A stretch of DNA of 32,621 nucleotides from Conidiobolus incongruus B7586. Taxonomy: Eukaryota > Entomophthoromycota > Entomophthoromycetes > Entomophthorales > Conidiobolaceae. The stretch covers positions 1 to 32,621 of the forward strand of contig JNEM01010366.1 in the NCBI GenBank assembly GCA_000697335.1, written 5' to 3'. Below the pieces are notes generated by a model. That model ran no database searches, was not told where the DNA came from, and was given only the letters and a program-made list of their open reading frames with translations. Both the position numbers and the translations under genes were made by a program. How positions within the stretch are numbered: the first letter of the stretch is position 1; the number at the start of each line of letters is the position of its first letter. Below, in pieces: positions 31,098 to 32,621 of this stretch.

Positions 31098-32621
31098 CTT
31101 TTGTGAATTTTATTAAAATAGGTATATTTTGTTATTTTGATACAACATCAATAAATCCATTACATCATTATTAAAAGCAATAACATCATAATTTTAATGT
31201 TCAAACTCAAATATTTGAAATTATGGCTAATATAGTCAAATAATATTAATATTAGTTATTAATTGTTTATATAATTTACTTATAAGTAATATTAACATTA
31301 ACTTTTCCCTAAAAATAAATAAATAATAGATAATTTATCACATTAATGAATAGATATATACATTATAATATTAATGAAATCTTTATAATTACAAAAACAA
31401 GAAATTAATCCTTAAAGACAGATAATTTTATAATTTGACTATTTAAAATTAACTAACTAGATCCTTCAAATTCAAAATAATGAAACAATTGTATAATTAA
31501 TGACATATTTAAAACAGGTCCGTAAAATATTGATAACAAAAATATCATATGATCTGGTGGTTAATATAGGCTTAATAATTAATTATATCAATTATTACTC
31601 TGCAAATTAACCTATGATATTTTTCAATTACCGATTTTTCGAACATATGAATAGTTCCTCAAATTAGGTAATATAAAAAGTTAACAGTATTTAAAATTTT
31701 AAAAAAAAATTATGTATATTTAAAATAAGTTTTTATCCAAATATTTTATTTTAAATTCAATATTTAATTTAATTATACTTAAATAATGATTATTTTATTT
31801 TGATAATATAATTTAAACTAGATCATAAGCCATCTAAAATTCTTCAAGATTTAAAAACAGTTTATGTAGTTATTGTCCAATTTTAAATTATCATTTATTA
31901 CTTGGTTTGTGATTTTAAAAGATAGGTAATGATTTGTTTAAAATTTTCAAAAATATAAAAATATAATTTTTACTATCACTTTTTTAATTATTGACAAAGT
32001 AAAAAAATATATATTGTAAAGAATTTGTCTAATAAAAATAATCTAATTTATTTATGACCAAATTTATTATTGAATCATAAAACTACAAAATAAACGTTAT
32101 ATTATTTACCTTGTATTTAAAATATAAGAAAGTTATAGTTAAATAAAATTTTATAGAATATTATTAAAATATAAAGTTTTTATATTAAATTTTAATAATT
32201 AATAAAATATAGTTACTTATTATTTTTTATATACCAAAAAAATATAAGGTAGTATTAAATTAATCCTATATATATTATAGTAATTATTTTGTTATAATAA
32301 TTATTAGTTTAAAAATGATGAACTTTTATCTTCTGATTTTTCAAATATTATAATTTTGAGTAATTAAATATATATAAATTATATAAAAAGATTAATAATT
32401 TTCATTATATATAAAAAATAATTTGCAATAATAAATTATAAATTAATATTATTTAAATATCTACTTATAACTTAACCAACTTTGAATCAAATAAATTTAA
32501 ATTAAATTATATATTCTAAGTCTTTTATTTGTTATATTTAGATAATAAATATTTAATATATTAAAACTTCAAATCTAATTAATATAAATAAAAATTTATT
32601 AATTTATAAATTATATGGTAA
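31098..32621. other. AT-rich intergenic DNA, no gene seen
   Basis: This is 1.5 kb downstream of the glycosylase with no reading frame, strong repeat or RNA-like structure. It begins with the UNG1 3' flank. Confidence 0.7.

Overview
The window is nuclear DNA from a fungus with an extremely A+T-rich genome. The intergenic DNA is almost all A and T, and the genes stand out by their G and C. All genes use the standard code with TAA or TAG stops. Introns are short (mostly 48-70 bases) and start GTAAGT, GTAATT or GTAC. They end in TAG, once with a perfect TACTAAC branch site. The set includes a Pdr16/Pdr17-type Sec14 pair, an Elo1/2/3-type elongase, Sec20 with an ER-retrieval tail, and a nuclear-encoded complex I subunit. 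Complex I argues against budding and fission yeasts and anaerobic chytrids. A secreted trypsin with a Thr/Val-rich tail, together with the low G+C, suggests an early-diverging, animal-associated fungus. Kickxellomycotina (for example Harpellales) is my guess, and it is inference only.

Layout. 1-2196: AT-rich, no gene. 2197-5351: two convergent fatty-acid elongases of different classes. 5352-9850: long gap with one G+C-richer island (about 7990-8365) that has no long reading frame and may encode an RNA. 9851-11764: secreted trypsin-like protease. 11935-13423 (minus): N-myristoyltransferase, 4 exons. 13424-17872: long AT-rich gap with a cluster of inverted repeats near 15.2 kb. 17873-18748 (minus): first Sec14-like protein. 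20522-22658: probable mitochondrial helical-repeat (PPR-like) protein whose first coding exon appears to be only 5 bases. 23214-23650 (minus): undecided small gene or relic. 23834-24633: complex I 23 kDa subunit, 3 exons. 26525-27394: second Sec14-like protein. 28043-29065 (minus): Sec20 SNARE, 4 exons. 29827-31097: uracil-DNA glycosylase, 8 exons. 31098-32621: AT-rich, no gene.

The genes do not form a visible pathway cluster. Several do concern ER and membrane lipids (two elongases, two lipid-transfer proteins, one ER SNARE), but this is an ordinary mix for a fungal chromosome. I saw no transposon, retroelement, CRISPR array, rRNA or convincing tRNA. I found no clear new system. The best candidates for something undescribed are the island at 7990-8365, which carries a telomere-complementary 9-mer, and the hairpin cluster at 15143-15275.
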